From: Thermus altitudinis
GTDB taxonomy: Bacteria; Deinococcota; Deinococci; Deinococcales; Thermaceae
NCBI RefSeq assembly: GCF_022760835.1
Contig: NZ_JAKTNQ010000019.1
Span: forward strand, 1 to 44,876
Reading direction: 5' to 3'
DNA: 44,876 nt
Under the pieces are notes generated by a model, which worked only from the letters and a program-made list of their open reading frames with translations, did not search any database and was not told where the DNA came from. Made by a program: the position numbers and the translations under genes. Of the stretch, positions 9,324 to 20,697 are shown in pieces; the stretch's first letter is position 1, and every line of letters begins with the position of its first letter.

Positions 9324-9755
9324 GTGGAGATCACCGAGATTCTCCGCCTTCTGCCCCACCGGTACCCTTTTCTCCTCATTGACCGGGTTCTTCATGCCGA
9401 TGAGAAAACCTTCCGGGCCATGAAGAATGTCACCTTCAACGAGCCCCACTTCCAGGGGCATTTCCCCGGCTACCCCATCATGCCCGGGGTGCTGATCCTC
9501 GAGGCCATGGCCCAGGCGGCGGTGGGCGTCATCGCCAGACAGCCGGGTTTCCAGCCTGGGGGACTGGTTTTCTTGGCGGGGATAGAGGAAGCCCGCTTTA
9601 AAAAGCCCGTGGTGCCGGGGGATACCTTGATCCTGGAGGGGGAGCTTCTCCTCTTCCGCCGGGGCCTGGGCAAGGTGGCGGTTAGGGCCTTGGTGGAAGG
9701 GGAGGAAAGGGCCAGCGCCCGCCTAAGCTTCGTGGTCCGGGAGGGCGCGGAGTAG
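9324..9755 (+). CDS. fabZ: 3-hydroxyacyl-ACP dehydratase FabZ
   Basis: This is a 143-residue hotdog-fold enzyme that removes water from 3-hydroxyacyl-ACP in each round of fatty-acid elongation. The catalytic pair is visible: His46 in [15 protein letters not shown] and Glu60 in LILEAMAQ. The start is a GTG preceded by AGAGGTGA, 3 bases after the mreB stop, and the N-terminus [16 protein letters not shown] is the family signature. It is the last gene of the plus-strand run that began at ygfZ. Thermus is generally considered to lack lipopolysaccharide, so a role in general fatty-acid synthesis is the sensible reading. Confidence 0.96.
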   Translation: MEITEILRLLPHRYPFLLIDRVLHADEKTFRAMKNVTFNEPHFQGHFPGYPIMPGVLILEAMAQAAVGVIARQPGFQPGGLVFLAGIEEARFKKPVVPGDTLILEGELLLFRRGLGKVAVRALVEGEERASARLSFVVREGAE

Positions 9756-9936
9756 GGGGGTGCTAGGGGCTAGAAAGCGGGGAAGCCAGACCTCGAGGAT
9801 CTGCCGCAGGAGGGGCAGGGAAAGGGCTTGGTGGCCAGGTACCGCCCGGTGGCGAAAGCCCACCCCGGCCGGCATTCCCTAGGAGAGGCCCAGGGGGATC
9901 AGCCCGGCCTTGGCCCAGGTGGAGGGCTTTCGTTGG
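9756..9936 (-). pseudogene. Remnant of an unidentified minus-strand gene
   Basis: Between fabZ and the S4-domain gene, one minus-strand frame shows the strong third-position G/C bias of real Thermus genes. It reads KPSTWAKAGLIPLGLS, then a TAG stop at 9881-9879, then GMPAGVGFRHRAVPGHQALS and LPLLRQILEVWLPRFLAP in the same frame. No adequate start or full-length frame exists, so this looks like the C-terminal part of a decayed gene. A 48-codon frame from the ATG at 9875 is the only intact piece, and it would end antisense inside fabZ. The family is not recognised. Confidence 0.4.
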
Positions 9937-9952
9937 GGTATCATCTTTCCTG

Positions 9953-10591
9953 GTGGCGGACCTCATGGCCTACCTGAAGCGGGCCCGGGGCGGACGGGTG
10001 GTGGAAACCGGCTTCCTGGACCCGGAGGAACAGGCCCTTCTGGAGGAAAAGGCCCGAATGGAAGGGCTTAACGTGGCCTTTTTCGGGGGGTTCCCCCTGG
10101 CCAAGAGGAAGGTGGCGGTGCTGTATCCCCCGGAGGTCCCTTCCGTGCACGATCCGGTGGCGGTGGTCTTCCTGGAGGAGGAACCCCCGGATCTGGGGGA
10201 GGCCATGGGGGACCAGGAGGCCTTTGGCGAAGGCCACCTGGTGGCGGTGTCCGCCAAGGGGAAGCAGGCTTTGGAGGAGGCGGGTTACACCCTCCTGCCA
10301 CCCCCGGAAGGGGCCTTGCGGGCGGCGAACGAGCGGGTGCGCACCCTGGTGGTGCCTTCTTTAAGGGTGGACGCCGTGGGGGCCAAGGGCTTTGGGGTTT
10401 CCCGTAGCTATTTCGCCCAAGGGGTGAGGGCGGGGAAGGTGCGGCTAAAGGGCAAGGTGGCCTCCCCCAAGGACGAGATGGCTCCCGGGGACACCCTGTT
10501 GGCCGAGGGCCTAGGAAGCCTGAGGCTTTTGGAGGTGCTTGGCGAAACCCGGCGGGGGAACTATAAAATCAAGGTGGAGGTGGAACGGTAG
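9953..10591 (+). CDS. S4-domain RNA-binding protein, YlmH-like
   Basis: This 212-residue cytosolic protein has a C-terminal S4 RNA-binding domain at about residues 138-190 (LRVDAVGAKGFGVSRS, then GKVRLKG and a GD turn). It is preceded by an N-terminal region with FLDPEEQALLE and FFGGFPLAKRKVAVLYP. This architecture matches the YlmH/photosystem II S4-like family; YlmH binds ribosomes and assists stalled-nascent-chain handling in Firmicutes. GTG at 9953 and ATG at 9965 are both possible starts. TATCAT at 9939-9944 sits 8 bases before the GTG, which suits a leaderless start. It lies alone between a gene remnant and the rpoB promoter. The role here is inferred from the family only. Confidence 0.8.
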   Translation: MADLMAYLKRARGGRVVETGFLDPEEQALLEEKARMEGLNVAFFGGFPLAKRKVAVLYPPEVPSVHDPVAVVFLEEEPPDLGEAMGDQEAFGEGHLVAVSAKGKQALEEAGYTLLPPPEGALRAANERVRTLVVPSLRVDAVGAKGFGVSRSYFAQGVRAGKVRLKGKVASPKDEMAPGDTLLAEGLGSLRLLEVLGETRRGNYKIKVEVER

Positions 10592-10618
10592 GAGCAAAAA
10601 GGCCAGGGTCGGGTAGGC

Positions 10619-10646
10619 TTGACGGCTTAAGGGACTGCCCTATAAG
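10619..10646 (+). promoter_or_regulatory. Promoter of rpoBC
   Basis: TTGACG (10619-10624) and TATAAG (10641-10646) are separated by 16 bases, a good sigma-A type match. Transcription would start near 10652, giving a leader of about 120 bases before rpoB. Confidence 0.78.
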
Positions 10647-10655
10647 CTAAGGTTT

Positions 10656-10742
10656 GTGCTCTTTGGTCGGGCCAAGGGAGCACGGTAAGAGCCAGCCGCC
10701 GCAAGGGGAGGCCCCCTTGCGGAAGAACCCTGTTAGCTTACC
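10656..10742 (+). promoter_or_regulatory. Structured 5' leader of rpoBC
   Basis: The untranslated leader folds into nested stems by eye. Hairpin I pairs 10656-10661 with 10678-10683 and continues through TTTGG/CCAAG around a TCGGG loop. Directly after it, GGTAAG (10684-10689) pairs with CTTACC (10737-10742). That stem encloses a perfect 10-bp hairpin, 10699-10708 with 10713-10722, around an AGGC loop. No T-run follows, so it is not an ordinary terminator. It may be a protein-binding or antitermination element controlling polymerase synthesis; that is inference. Confidence 0.55.
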
Positions 10743-10772
10743 TCGGGCGGCCCGCTTTCCCAGAGGTGACGC

Positions 10773-14132
<3,360 letters not shown>

Positions 14133-14172
14133 ACCGCACGGAAGAAGCGGGATGGCTCTTAGCGGAGGAAGA

Positions 14173-17100
14173 ATGAAAAAGGAAGTTCGCAAGGTCCGCA
14201 TCGCCCTGGCCTCTCCGGAAAAGATCCGCTCCTGGAGCTACGGGGAGGTGGAGAAGCCCGAAACCATCAACTACCGCTCCCTGAAGCCTGAAAAGGATGG
14301 GCTCTTTGACGAGCGCATCTTCGGCCCCACCAAGGACTACGAGTGCGGCTGCGGCAAGTACAAGCGCCAGCGCTTTGAGGGCAAGGTGTGCGAGCGCTGT
14401 GGGGTGGAGGTCACCAAGAGCATCGTGCGCCGCTACCGCATGGGGCACATTGAGCTGGCCACCCCGGCGGCCCACATCTGGTTCGTGAAGGACGTGCCCT
14501 CCAAGATCGGGACCCTTCTGGACCTCTCCGCCACCGAGCTGGAGCAGGTCCTCTACTTCAGCAAGTACATCGTCTTGGACCCCAAGGGGGCGGTGCTGGA
14601 TGGGGTGCCGGTGCAGAAGCGGCAGCTTCTCACGGACGAGGAGTACCGGGAACTCCGCTACGGTAAGCAGGAAACCTACCCCTTGCCCCAAGGGGTGGAC
14701 GCCCTGGTCAAGGACGGGGAGGAGGTGGTGAAGGGGCAGGAGCTGTTCCCCGGGGTGGTGAGCCGCATGGACGGGGTGGCCCTGTACCGCTTCCCCCGGC
14801 GGGTGCGCATAGAGTACCTGCGCAAGGAGCGGGCGGGCCTCCGCCTTCCCCTAAGCGCTTGGGTGGAGAAGGAGGCCTATAGGCCAGGGGAGGTCCTGGC
14901 CGAGCTGCCCGAGCCCTACCGCTTCCGGGCGGAGGAGGAGGGGGTGGTGGAGCTTAAGGAGCTGGAGGAGGGCCACCTCCTCACCCTGCTTAAGGAGGAT
15001 GAGCCCGTGGTCCGCTACTTCCTCCCCGTGGGGCTTACCCCCTTGGTGGTCCAGGGGGAGGTGGTGGAAAAGGGCCAGCCCTTGGCGGAAGGGCGGGGGC
15101 TTTTGCGCATGCCCCGGCACATGGCCGCCAAGGAGGTGGAGGCGGAGGAGGAAGGGGATACCGTCTACCTCACGTTCTTCCTGGAGTGGACGGAGCCCAA
15201 GGACTATGCGGTGGCCCCCCACATGAACGTGGTGGTGCCCGAGGGGGCCCACGTCCAGGTGGGGGAGAAGGTGGTGGCGGCCATTGACCCCGAGGAGGAG
15301 GTGATCGCCGAGGCCGAGGGGGTGGTCCACCTGCACGAGCCCGCCAGCATCGTGGTGATGAAGGCCCGCCTCTACCCCTTTGAGGACGACGTGGAGGTGA
15401 CCACCGGGGACCGGGTGGCCCCGGGGGACGTCCTGGCGGATGGGGGCAAGGTCAAGAGCGAGATCTACGGCCGGGTGGAGGTGGACCTGGTGCGGAACGT
15501 GGTGCGGGTGGTGGAGTCCTACGACATTGACGCCCGCATGGGGGCCGAGGCCATCCAGGCCCTTCTGAAGGAGCTGGACCTGGAGAAGCTGGAGGCCGAG
15601 CTCCTGGAGGAGATGAAGCACCCCTCCCGGGCCCGGCGGGCCAAGGCCCGGAAGCGCCTCGAGGTGGTGCGGGCCTTCCTGGACTCCGGCAACCGCCCGG
15701 AGTGGATGGTCCTGGAGGCGGTCCCCGTGCTACCTCCCGACCTCCGGCCCATGGTGCAGGTGGACGGGGGGCGCTTCGCCACCAGCGACCTCAACGACCT
15801 CTACCGCCGCCTCATCAACCGCAACAACCGCCTGAAGAAGCTCCTGGCCCAGGGGGCTCCGGAGATCATCATCCGCAACGAGAAGCGCATGCTCCAGGAG
15901 GCGGTGGATGCGGTCATTGACAACGGCCGCCGCGGTTCTCCCGTCACCAACCCGGGCTCCGAACGCCCCTTGCGTAGCCTCACCGACATCCTCTCCGGCA
16001 AGCAGGGCCGCTTCCGCCAGAACCTCTTGGGCAAGCGGGTGGACTACTCGGGGCGAAGCGTGATCGTGGTGGGGCCCCAGCTCAAGCTCCACCAGTGCGG
16101 CCTGCCCAAGCGCATGGCCCTGGAGCTCTTCAAGCCCTTCCTCCTCAAGAAGATGGAGGAAAAGGGCATCGCCCCCAACGTCAAGGCGGCCCGCCGGATG
16201 CTGGAAAGGCAGCGGGACATCAAGGACGAGGTGTGGGATGCCCTGGAGGAGGTGATCCACGGCAAGGTGGTCCTCCTGAACCGGGCCCCCACCCTGCACC
16301 GCCTGGGCATCCAGGCCTTCCAGCCGGTCTTGGTGGAGGGGCAGTCCATCCAGCTCCACCCCCTGGTCTGCGAGGCCTTTAACGCCGACTTTGACGGGGA
16401 CCAGATGGCGGTGCACGTGCCCCTCTCCTCCTTCGCCCAGGCGGAGGCCCGCATCCAGATGCTCTCGGCCCACAACCTCCTCTCCCCGGCCTCCGGGGAA
16501 CCCTTGGCCAAGCCCAGCCGGGACATCATCCTGGGGCTTTACTACATCACCCAGGTGCGCCGGGAGAAGAAGGGGGCGGGCCGGGAGTTCGCCACGGTGG
16601 AGGAGGCCCTGGCCGCCTACGAGCGGGGGGAGGTGGCCTTGAACGCCCCCATCAAGGTGGGGGGTAGGGAGACCAGCGTGGGCCGCATCAAGTTCGTTTT
16701 CGCCAGCCCCGACGAGGCCCTTTTGGCGGTGGCCCACGGCCTTTTGGACCTCCAGGACGTGGTCACGGTGCGCTACCTGGGCAAGCGGCTGGAGACCAGC
16801 CCGGGCCGGGTGCTCTTTGCCCGCATTGTGGGCGAGGCGGTGGGGGACGAGAAGGTGGCCCAGGAGCTTTTGCAGATGGACGTGCCCCAGGAGAAGAACT
16901 CCCTTAAGGACCTGGTCTACCAGTCCTTCCTGCGCTTGGGCATTGAGAAGACCGCCCGGCTCCTGGATGCCCTCAAGTACTACGGCTTCACCCTTTCCAC
17001 CACCAGCGGGATCACCATCGGCATTGACGATGCCGTGATCCCTCCCGAGAAGCAGAAGTTCTTGGAGGAGGCGGATAGGAAGCTCCGGCAGATCGAGCAG

Positions 17101-18744
17101 GCCTACGAGATGGGCTTCCTCACCGACCGGGAGCGCTACGACCAGGTGATCCAGCTCTGGACCGAGACCACGGAAAAGGTCACCCAGGCGGTCTTCAAGA
17201 ACTTTGAGGAGAACTACCCCTTCAATCCCCTCTATGTGATGGCCCAGTCCGGGGCCCGGGGTAACCCCCAGCAGATCCGCCAGCTTTGCGGCATGCGCGG
17301 CCTCATGCAAAAGCCCTCGGGGGAGACCTTTGAGGTGCCGGTGCGCTCCTCCTTCCGGGAGGGCCTCACCGTGTTGGAGTACTTCATCTCCAGCCACGGG
17401 GCCCGCAAGGGTGGGGCCGACACCGCCCTCAGGACCGCGGACTCCGGGTACCTCACCCGGAAGCTGGTGGACGTGGCCCACGAGATCGTGGTGCGGGAGG
17501 CGGACTGCGGCACCACCAACTTCATTTCGGTACCCCTTTTCCAGCCCGACGAGGTAACCCGGACCTTGCGCCTGAGGAAGCGCTCCGACATCGAGTCTGG
17601 GCTTTATGGCCGGGTTTTGGCCCGGGAGGTAGAGGTTCTGGGCCAGCGGCTGGAGGAAGGGCGGTACCTGACCCTCGAGGACGTGGCCCTCCTCATCAAG
17701 GCGGCGGAGGCCGGGGAGATCAAGGAGGTGCCGGTGCGGAGCCCCCTCACCTGCCAGACCCGCTACGGGGTGTGCCAGAAGTGCTACGGCTACGACCTTT
17801 CCATGGCCCGGCCCGTGTCCATCGGCGAGGCGGTGGGGGTGGTGGCGGCGGAGTCCATCGGCGAGCCCGGCACCCAGCTCACCATGCGCACCTTCCACAC
17901 GGGTGGCGTGGCGGTGGGCACGGATATCACCCAGGGTCTGCCCCGGGTCATCGAGCTCTTTGAGGCCCGCAGGCCCAAGGCCAAGGCGGTGATCTCCGAG
18001 ATCGACGGGGTGGTGCGCATTGAGGAAACCGAGGAGAAGCTTTCGGTCTTCGTGGAGTCCGAAGGCTTTTCCAAGGAGTACAAGCTCCCCAAGGATGCCC
18101 GCTTGCTGGTGAAGGACGGGGACTACGTGGAAGCCGGCCAGCCCCTGACCCGCGGGGCCGTGGACCCCCACCAGCTTCTGGAGGCCAAGGGCCCCGAGGC
18201 GGTGGAGCGCTACCTGGTGGACGAGATCCAGAAGGTCTACCGGGCCCAGGGGGTGAAGCTCCACGACAAGCACATTGAGATCGTGGTGCGGCAGATGCTC
18301 AAGTACGTGGAGGTCACCGACCCCGGGGATAGCCGGCTTCTGGAGGGCCAAGTCCTGGAGAAGTGGGACGTGGAGGCCCTGAACGAACGGCTCATCGCCG
18401 AGGGCAAAACCCCCGTGGCCTGGAAGCCCCTCCTCATGGGGGTTACCAAGAGTGCCCTTTCCACCAGGAGCTGGCTTTCCGCCGCCAGCTTCCAGAACAC
18501 CACCCACGTGCTCACCGAGGCGGCCATCGCCGGCAAGAAGGACGAGCTCATCGGCCTTAAGGAAAACGTCATCCTGGGCCGCCTGATCCCCGCCGGCACG
18601 GGAAGCGACTTCGTCCGCTTTACCCAGGTGGTGGACAAAAAGACCCTCAAGGCCATCGAGGAGGCCCGCAAAGAGGCAGTGGAGGCCAAGGAACCCGCGG
18701 TGCGCCGCCCTGCCCGCCGGGAGCAGCCCGGAAAGCAGGCCTAA
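14173..18744 (+). CDS. rpoC: RNA polymerase beta' subunit RpoC
   Basis: This is the 1523-residue beta' subunit, which carries the catalytic Mg site. The N-terminal zinc ribbon is [20 protein letters not shown]. Residues from about 150 to 450 are the large Thermus-type insert with repeated barrel-sandwich motifs. The catalytic NADFDGD is at 737-743, matching T. thermophilus numbering. The second zinc site uses DCGT and [11 protein letters not shown], and the trigger loop contains [10 protein letters not shown] with Met1238, Arg1239 and His1242. The start at 14173 is chosen because GGAGG lies 5 bases before it and [18 protein letters not shown] is the known Thermus N-terminus; an in-frame ATG at 14080 lies inside rpoB. 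Residue 1227 is Glu where most polymerases have Gln (see findings). Confidence 0.99.
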   Translation: MKKEVRKVRIALASPEKIRSWSYGEVEKPETINYRSLKPEKDGLFDERIFGPTKDYECGCGKYKRQRFEGKVCERCGVEVTKSIVRRYRMGHIELATPAAHIWFVKDVPSKIGTLLDLSATELEQVLYFSKYIVLDPKGAVLDGVPVQKRQLLTDEEYRELRYGKQETYPLPQGVDALVKDGEEVVKGQELFPGVVSRMDGVALYRFPRRVRIEYLRKERAGLRLPLSAWVEKEAYRPGEVLAELPEPYRFRAEEEGVVELKELEEGHLLTLLKEDEPVVRYFLPVGLTPLVVQGEVVEKGQPLAEGRGLLRMPRHMAAKEVEAEEEGDTVYLTFFLEWTEPKDYAVAPHMNVVVPEGAHVQVGEKVVAAIDPEEEVIAEAEGVVHLHEPASIVVMKARLYPFEDDVEVTTGDRVAPGDVLADGGKVKSEIYGRVEVDLVRNVVRVVESYDIDARMGAEAIQALLKELDLEKLEAELLEEMKHPSRARRAKARKRLEVVRAFLDSGNRPEWMVLEAVPVLPPDLRPMVQVDGGRFATSDLNDLYRRLINRNNRLKKLLAQGAPEIIIRNEKRMLQEAVDAVIDNGRRGSPVTNPGSERPLRSLTDILSGKQGRFRQNLLGKRVDYSGRSVIVVGPQLKLHQCGLPKRMALELFKPFLLKKMEEKGIAPNVKAARRMLERQRDIKDEVWDALEEVIHGKVVLLNRAPTLHRLGIQAFQPVLVEGQSIQLHPLVCEAFNADFDGDQMAVHVPLSSFAQAEARIQMLSAHNLLSPASGEPLAKPSRDIILGLYYITQVRREKKGAGREFATVEEALAAYERGEVALNAPIKVGGRETSVGRIKFVFASPDEALLAVAHGLLDLQDVVTVRYLGKRLETSPGRVLFARIVGEAVGDEKVAQELLQMDVPQEKNSLKDLVYQSFLRLGIEKTARLLDALKYYGFTLSTTSGITIGIDDAVIPPEKQKFLEEADRKLRQIEQAYEMGFLTDRERYDQVIQLWTETTEKVTQAVFKNFEENYPFNPLYVMAQSGARGNPQQIRQLCGMRGLMQKPSGETFEVPVRSSFREGLTVLEYFISSHGARKGGADTALRTADSGYLTRKLVDVAHEIVVREADCGTTNFISVPLFQPDEVTRTLRLRKRSDIESGLYGRVLAREVEVLGQRLEEGRYLTLEDVALLIKAAEAGEIKEVPVRSPLTCQTRYGVCQKCYGYDLSMARPVSIGEAVGVVAAESIGEPGTQLTMRTFHTGGVAVGTDITQGLPRVIELFEARRPKAKAVISEIDGVVRIEETEEKLSVFVESEGFSKEYKLPKDARLLVKDGDYVEAGQPLTRGAVDPHQLLEAKGPEAVERYLVDEIQKVYRAQGVKLHDKHIEIVVRQMLKYVEVTDPGDSRLLEGQVLEKWDVEALNERLIAEGKTPVAWKPLLMGVTKSALSTRSWLSAASFQNTTHVLTEAAIAGKKDELIGLKENVILGRLIPAGTGSDFVRFTQVVDKKTLKAIEEARKEAVEAKEPAVRRPARREQPGKQA

Positions 18745-18756
18745 GGCTATCCCATG

Positions 18757-18791
18757 CCCCAACCCGGCTGGGCCGGGTTGGGGGCTTCTTT
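18757..18791 (+). terminator. Intrinsic terminator of rpoBC
   Basis: A perfect 12-bp stem (18757-18768 with 18772-18783) has a 3-base TGG loop and is followed by CTTCTTTT. It begins 12 bases after the rpoC stop. This is the best plus-strand intrinsic terminator in the window. Confidence 0.88.
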
Positions 18792-18888
18792 TGCCGGCCG
18801 GGTTCCATGGCTTCCCCCCAGGCCTTTTTCCAGGGTGTTGGCGGAGGCCGGGCATTACCCGCTGACCCTGCTTGCGCCGGGAGTGCGC

Positions 18889-18894
18889 CATAAT
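18889..18894 (+). promoter_or_regulatory. -10 box for a leaderless aldolase message
   Basis: CATAAT lies 6 bases before the aldolase ATG with no ribosome-binding purine run between, so transcription should begin at or next to the start codon. No convincing -35 is seen. Confidence 0.5.
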
Positions 18895-18900
18895 GGGACC

Positions 18901-19479
18901 ATGTTGGCCCGGCTTTATGGGGTCTTTCGCCAGGTGGGGGAGGACCTTTTCCACCATAGGCTCATTTCCGCCACCGCGGGCAACTTTTCCGTGCGCACCA
19001 AGGAGGGCTTTCTCATCACGAAAAGCGGGGTGCAGAAGGGGAGGCTTACCCCGGAGGACCTGGTGGAGGTGCCCCTGGAGGGTCCTTTCCCGCCAGGGGC
19101 CAGCGTGGAAAGCGTCATCCACCGGGAGGTTTACCTGCGGACGCCGGCCCGGGCCATCGTCCATGCCCACCCCCGGGTGGCGGTGGCCCTTTCCCTGCAC
19201 CTGGACTCCCTGGTGCCCCTGGACCTCGAGGGCCAGTACTACCTGAAGGAGGTCCCGGTGCTGGCCCCCAAAACCGTGAGCGCTACCCTCGAGGCCGCCT
19301 TAGCCGTGGCCGAGGCCCTTAAGGACAGGCGGGCCTGCCTCCTAAGGGGGCATGGGGCCTTCGCCATCGGGCTCAAGGAGAAACCGGAGGAGGCCCTTTT
19401 AGAGGCCTATAGCCTCCTCACCACCCTGGAGGAGAGCGCCGAGATCCTCTTCTACCACCGCCTTTGGGGGAAGGGATGA
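18901..19479 (+). CDS. fucA: Class II aldolase, L-fuculose-1-phosphate aldolase-like
   Basis: This 192-residue zinc-dependent class II aldolase/adducin-family protein would cleave L-fuculose 1-phosphate or a similar sugar phosphate to dihydroxyacetone phosphate and an aldehyde. Visible family features are SATAGNFSVR near the start (phosphate-binding loop), the catalytic Glu in GASVESVIHREVY, the zinc ligands AIVHAHPRV, and a late metal-ligand histidine in LRGHGAFAIG. The start at 18901 follows a leaderless-type promoter; the in-frame ATG at 18754 would place the terminator of rpoC inside the protein. A Thermus homologue has been crystallised under this name. No fucose pathway genes are nearby, so the true sugar, or a 5-methylthioribulose-type substrate, remains open. 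The stop overlaps the next gene as ATGA. Confidence 0.85.
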   Translation: MLARLYGVFRQVGEDLFHHRLISATAGNFSVRTKEGFLITKSGVQKGRLTPEDLVEVPLEGPFPPGASVESVIHREVYLRTPARAIVHAHPRVAVALSLHLDSLVPLDLEGQYYLKEVPVLAPKTVSATLEAALAVAEALKDRRACLLRGHGAFAIGLKEKPEEALLEAYSLLTTLEESAEILFYHRLWGKG

Positions 19480-19715
19480 GGGTGCTCTTCGTGGAGGGGA
19501 AGGACAAGGAGGCCCTTCTGGCCCTGGCCCGGGAGCTTCCCCATCCCTTTTGGCTTCTTGCGGGGGAAGGGGTGTGGCTTCTGGAGGTGTTCGGCGCCGG
19601 GGAGGAGGCCTTGGGAAAGGCCCAGGCCCTTCCCGGGGTTAAGGTTTGGGCCTTTACCCTGCAGGATGGGGTAGTCTATAGGGGATGCGGGAAGAAATCG
19701 GCTACATCCCCGTAG
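19476..19715 (+). CDS. Small protein of unknown function
   Basis: This is a 79-residue protein beginning MRVLFVEGKDKEALLALARE. It has an alternating strand-helix pattern (hydrophobic strands VLFVEG, FWLLAG, VWLLEVF, VWAFTLQ) that suggests a small alpha/beta fold. There is no signal peptide or transmembrane helix. It overlaps the aldolase stop by 4 bases and the following hydrolase by 31, so it is translated as the middle gene of a three-gene unit. The C-terminus after YRGCG is read from DNA shared with the hydrolase. I do not recognise the family; tight coupling on both sides is the main evidence that it is real. Confidence 0.65.
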   Translation: MRVLFVEGKDKEALLALARELPHPFWLLAGEGVWLLEVFGAGEEALGKAQALPGVKVWAFTLQDGVVYRGCGKKSATSP

Positions 19716-20533
19716 GGGAAGCGGAGCTCTACGTGGAGGACGTGGGGGAGGAGCACGCTCCCGCCCTCATCGTCCTCCACGGCGGGCCTGGGGGCAACGC
19801 CTATGCCCTTAGGGAAGGGCTTCAGGACTACCTGGAGGATTTCCGGGTCATCTACTTTGACCAGCGGGGTTCGGGCCGGAGCCTGGAGCTTCCCCAAGAC
19901 CCGAGGCTTTTCACCGTGGATGCCCTGGTGGAGGACACCTTAGCCCTGGCCGAGGCCCTAGGGATTGAGCGGTTTCACCTTCTGGCCCACGGCTTCGGGG
20001 CCCTGGTGGCCCTGGAGCTCCTCCGCCGCTACCCAGAGGTGGATGGGGCTCTCCTGCTGGCCCCCTGGGTGAGCTTTCCCTGGCTTTCCGCCCGGCTGGC
20101 GCAGGCGGCGGGCCTGGAGCCTTTGGGGGATCCGGAGGAAAACCTGAGGGCCGCTTTGCAGAAGGCGGAGCCCAAGGCGCTCTTTGACCGCCTCATGTTC
20201 CCCACGCCCCATGGCCGCCTGGAGTACGAGTGGGTGGCGGAAGGCTCGGGGATACTGGGGCCGGACACCCCGGCCTTGGCCTTTTGGCATAACGGCCTTT
20301 GGCGGCTGGACTACACCCCCTACCTTGCCCCAAGCCGCAGGCCGGTGGCGGTGGTGGTGGGGGAGAAGGACGGCACCAGCTACCCCTACGCCGAGGAGGT
20401 GGCGGAGCGCCTTCGGGCTCCCATCCGCGTGGTCCCGGAGGCCGGGCACTACCCCTGGATCGACCAGCCGGAGGCCTTTGGCGAGGTTTTTCGGGAGAGC
20501 CTCGAGGGCCTGCTGGTTCCCTGGAGGGTGTGA
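19685..20533 (+). CDS. Alpha/beta hydrolase, proline iminopeptidase-related, nucleophile missing
   Basis: This 282-residue alpha/beta-hydrolase fold protein is related to proline iminopeptidases. The oxyanion motif HGGPGG (32-37) and the DQRGSGRS stretch (59-66) are textbook. A putative acid is in GEKDGTSYPY, and the catalytic His is in EAGHYPWID. At the nucleophile elbow, however, the protein reads AHGFGA (101-106), with Gly103 where Ser is expected in G-x-S-x-G. The protein is otherwise full-length, so this is not simple decay. It may bind rather than cleave a ligand, or use another residue. It ends 50 bases before the TPP riboswitch transcript. I recall a Thermus structure labelled proline iminopeptidase-related with the same feature, but could not check it. 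Confidence 0.85.
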   Translation: MREEIGYIPVGEAELYVEDVGEEHAPALIVLHGGPGGNAYALREGLQDYLEDFRVIYFDQRGSGRSLELPQDPRLFTVDALVEDTLALAEALGIERFHLLAHGFGALVALELLRRYPEVDGALLLAPWVSFPWLSARLAQAAGLEPLGDPEENLRAALQKAEPKALFDRLMFPTPHGRLEYEWVAEGSGILGPDTPALAFWHNGLWRLDYTPYLAPSRRPVAVVVGEKDGTSYPYAEEVAERLRAPIRVVPEAGHYPWIDQPEAFGEVFRESLEGLLVPWRV

Positions 20534-20536
20534 AAG

Positions 20537-20557
20537 GGGCCGGGGTGGCCCTTCTTT
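20537..20557 (+). terminator. Weak terminator after the hydrolase gene
   Basis: GGGCC and GGCCC form a 5-bp stem around GGGGT and are followed by TTCTTT. It starts 4 bases after the stop. The stem is short, so partial read-through into the riboswitch unit is possible. Confidence 0.4.
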
Positions 20558-20572
20558 GGCCGGGGAGGGTGG

Positions 20573-20578
20573 TAAACT
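20573..20578 (+). promoter_or_regulatory. -10 box for the thiamine transport transcript
   Basis: TAAACT lies 7 bases before the 5' arm of the riboswitch, so the RNA would begin almost exactly at the aptamer. The -35 region is poor. The same hexamer precedes the aldo/keto reductase and glgC genes in this window. Confidence 0.5.
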
Positions 20579-20584
20579 CTAGGC

Positions 20585-20665
20585 GTCACCGGGGGTGCTC
20601 CTCCTATGGGGCTGAGAAATACCCTTGGAACCTGAACCGGGTAATGCCGGCGTAGGGAAGGTGAC
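20585..20665 (+). promoter_or_regulatory. TPP riboswitch aptamer (THI element)
   Basis: This is a thiamine pyrophosphate-sensing RNA. Conserved segments appear in order: stem P1 5' arm GTCACC (20585-20590), GGGGTGC, CTGAGA at 20612-20617 followed by AATACCC, GAACCTGAACCGGGTAATGCC and GGCGTAGGGAA, closed by GGTGAC (20660-20665). The downstream genes are a thiamine transporter, exactly the expected target. Binding of TPP should stabilise P1. Confidence 0.95.
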
Positions 20666-20670
20666 CAAGG

Positions 20671-20693
20671 CCCCTCCCGGTGACAAGGAGGGG
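20671..20693 (+). promoter_or_regulatory. Riboswitch expression platform sequestering the ribosome site
   Basis: CCCCTCC (20671-20677) pairs with GGAGGGG (20687-20693), hiding the AAGGAGGGG ribosome-binding site 4-6 bases before the thiB ATG. Its 9-base loop carries a second GGTGAC (20679-20684), identical to the 3' arm of P1. The 5' P1 arm can therefore pair with either copy. No T-run follows, so control is likely at translation. Confidence 0.75.
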
Positions 20694-20697
20694 TTAT

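Noticed and set aside
10699-10722. Intrinsic terminator within the rpoB leader
   Set aside because: The perfect 10-bp hairpin is followed by AAGAACCC and not by a T-run, so it is described as leader structure instead.
15730-19200. Very long open frame (over 1,100 codons) on the minus strand opposite rpoC
   Set aside because: It is the antisense shadow of rpoC created by high GC and few stop codons. Composition is His/Gly/Leu-rich with no family motifs, and rpoC is certain.
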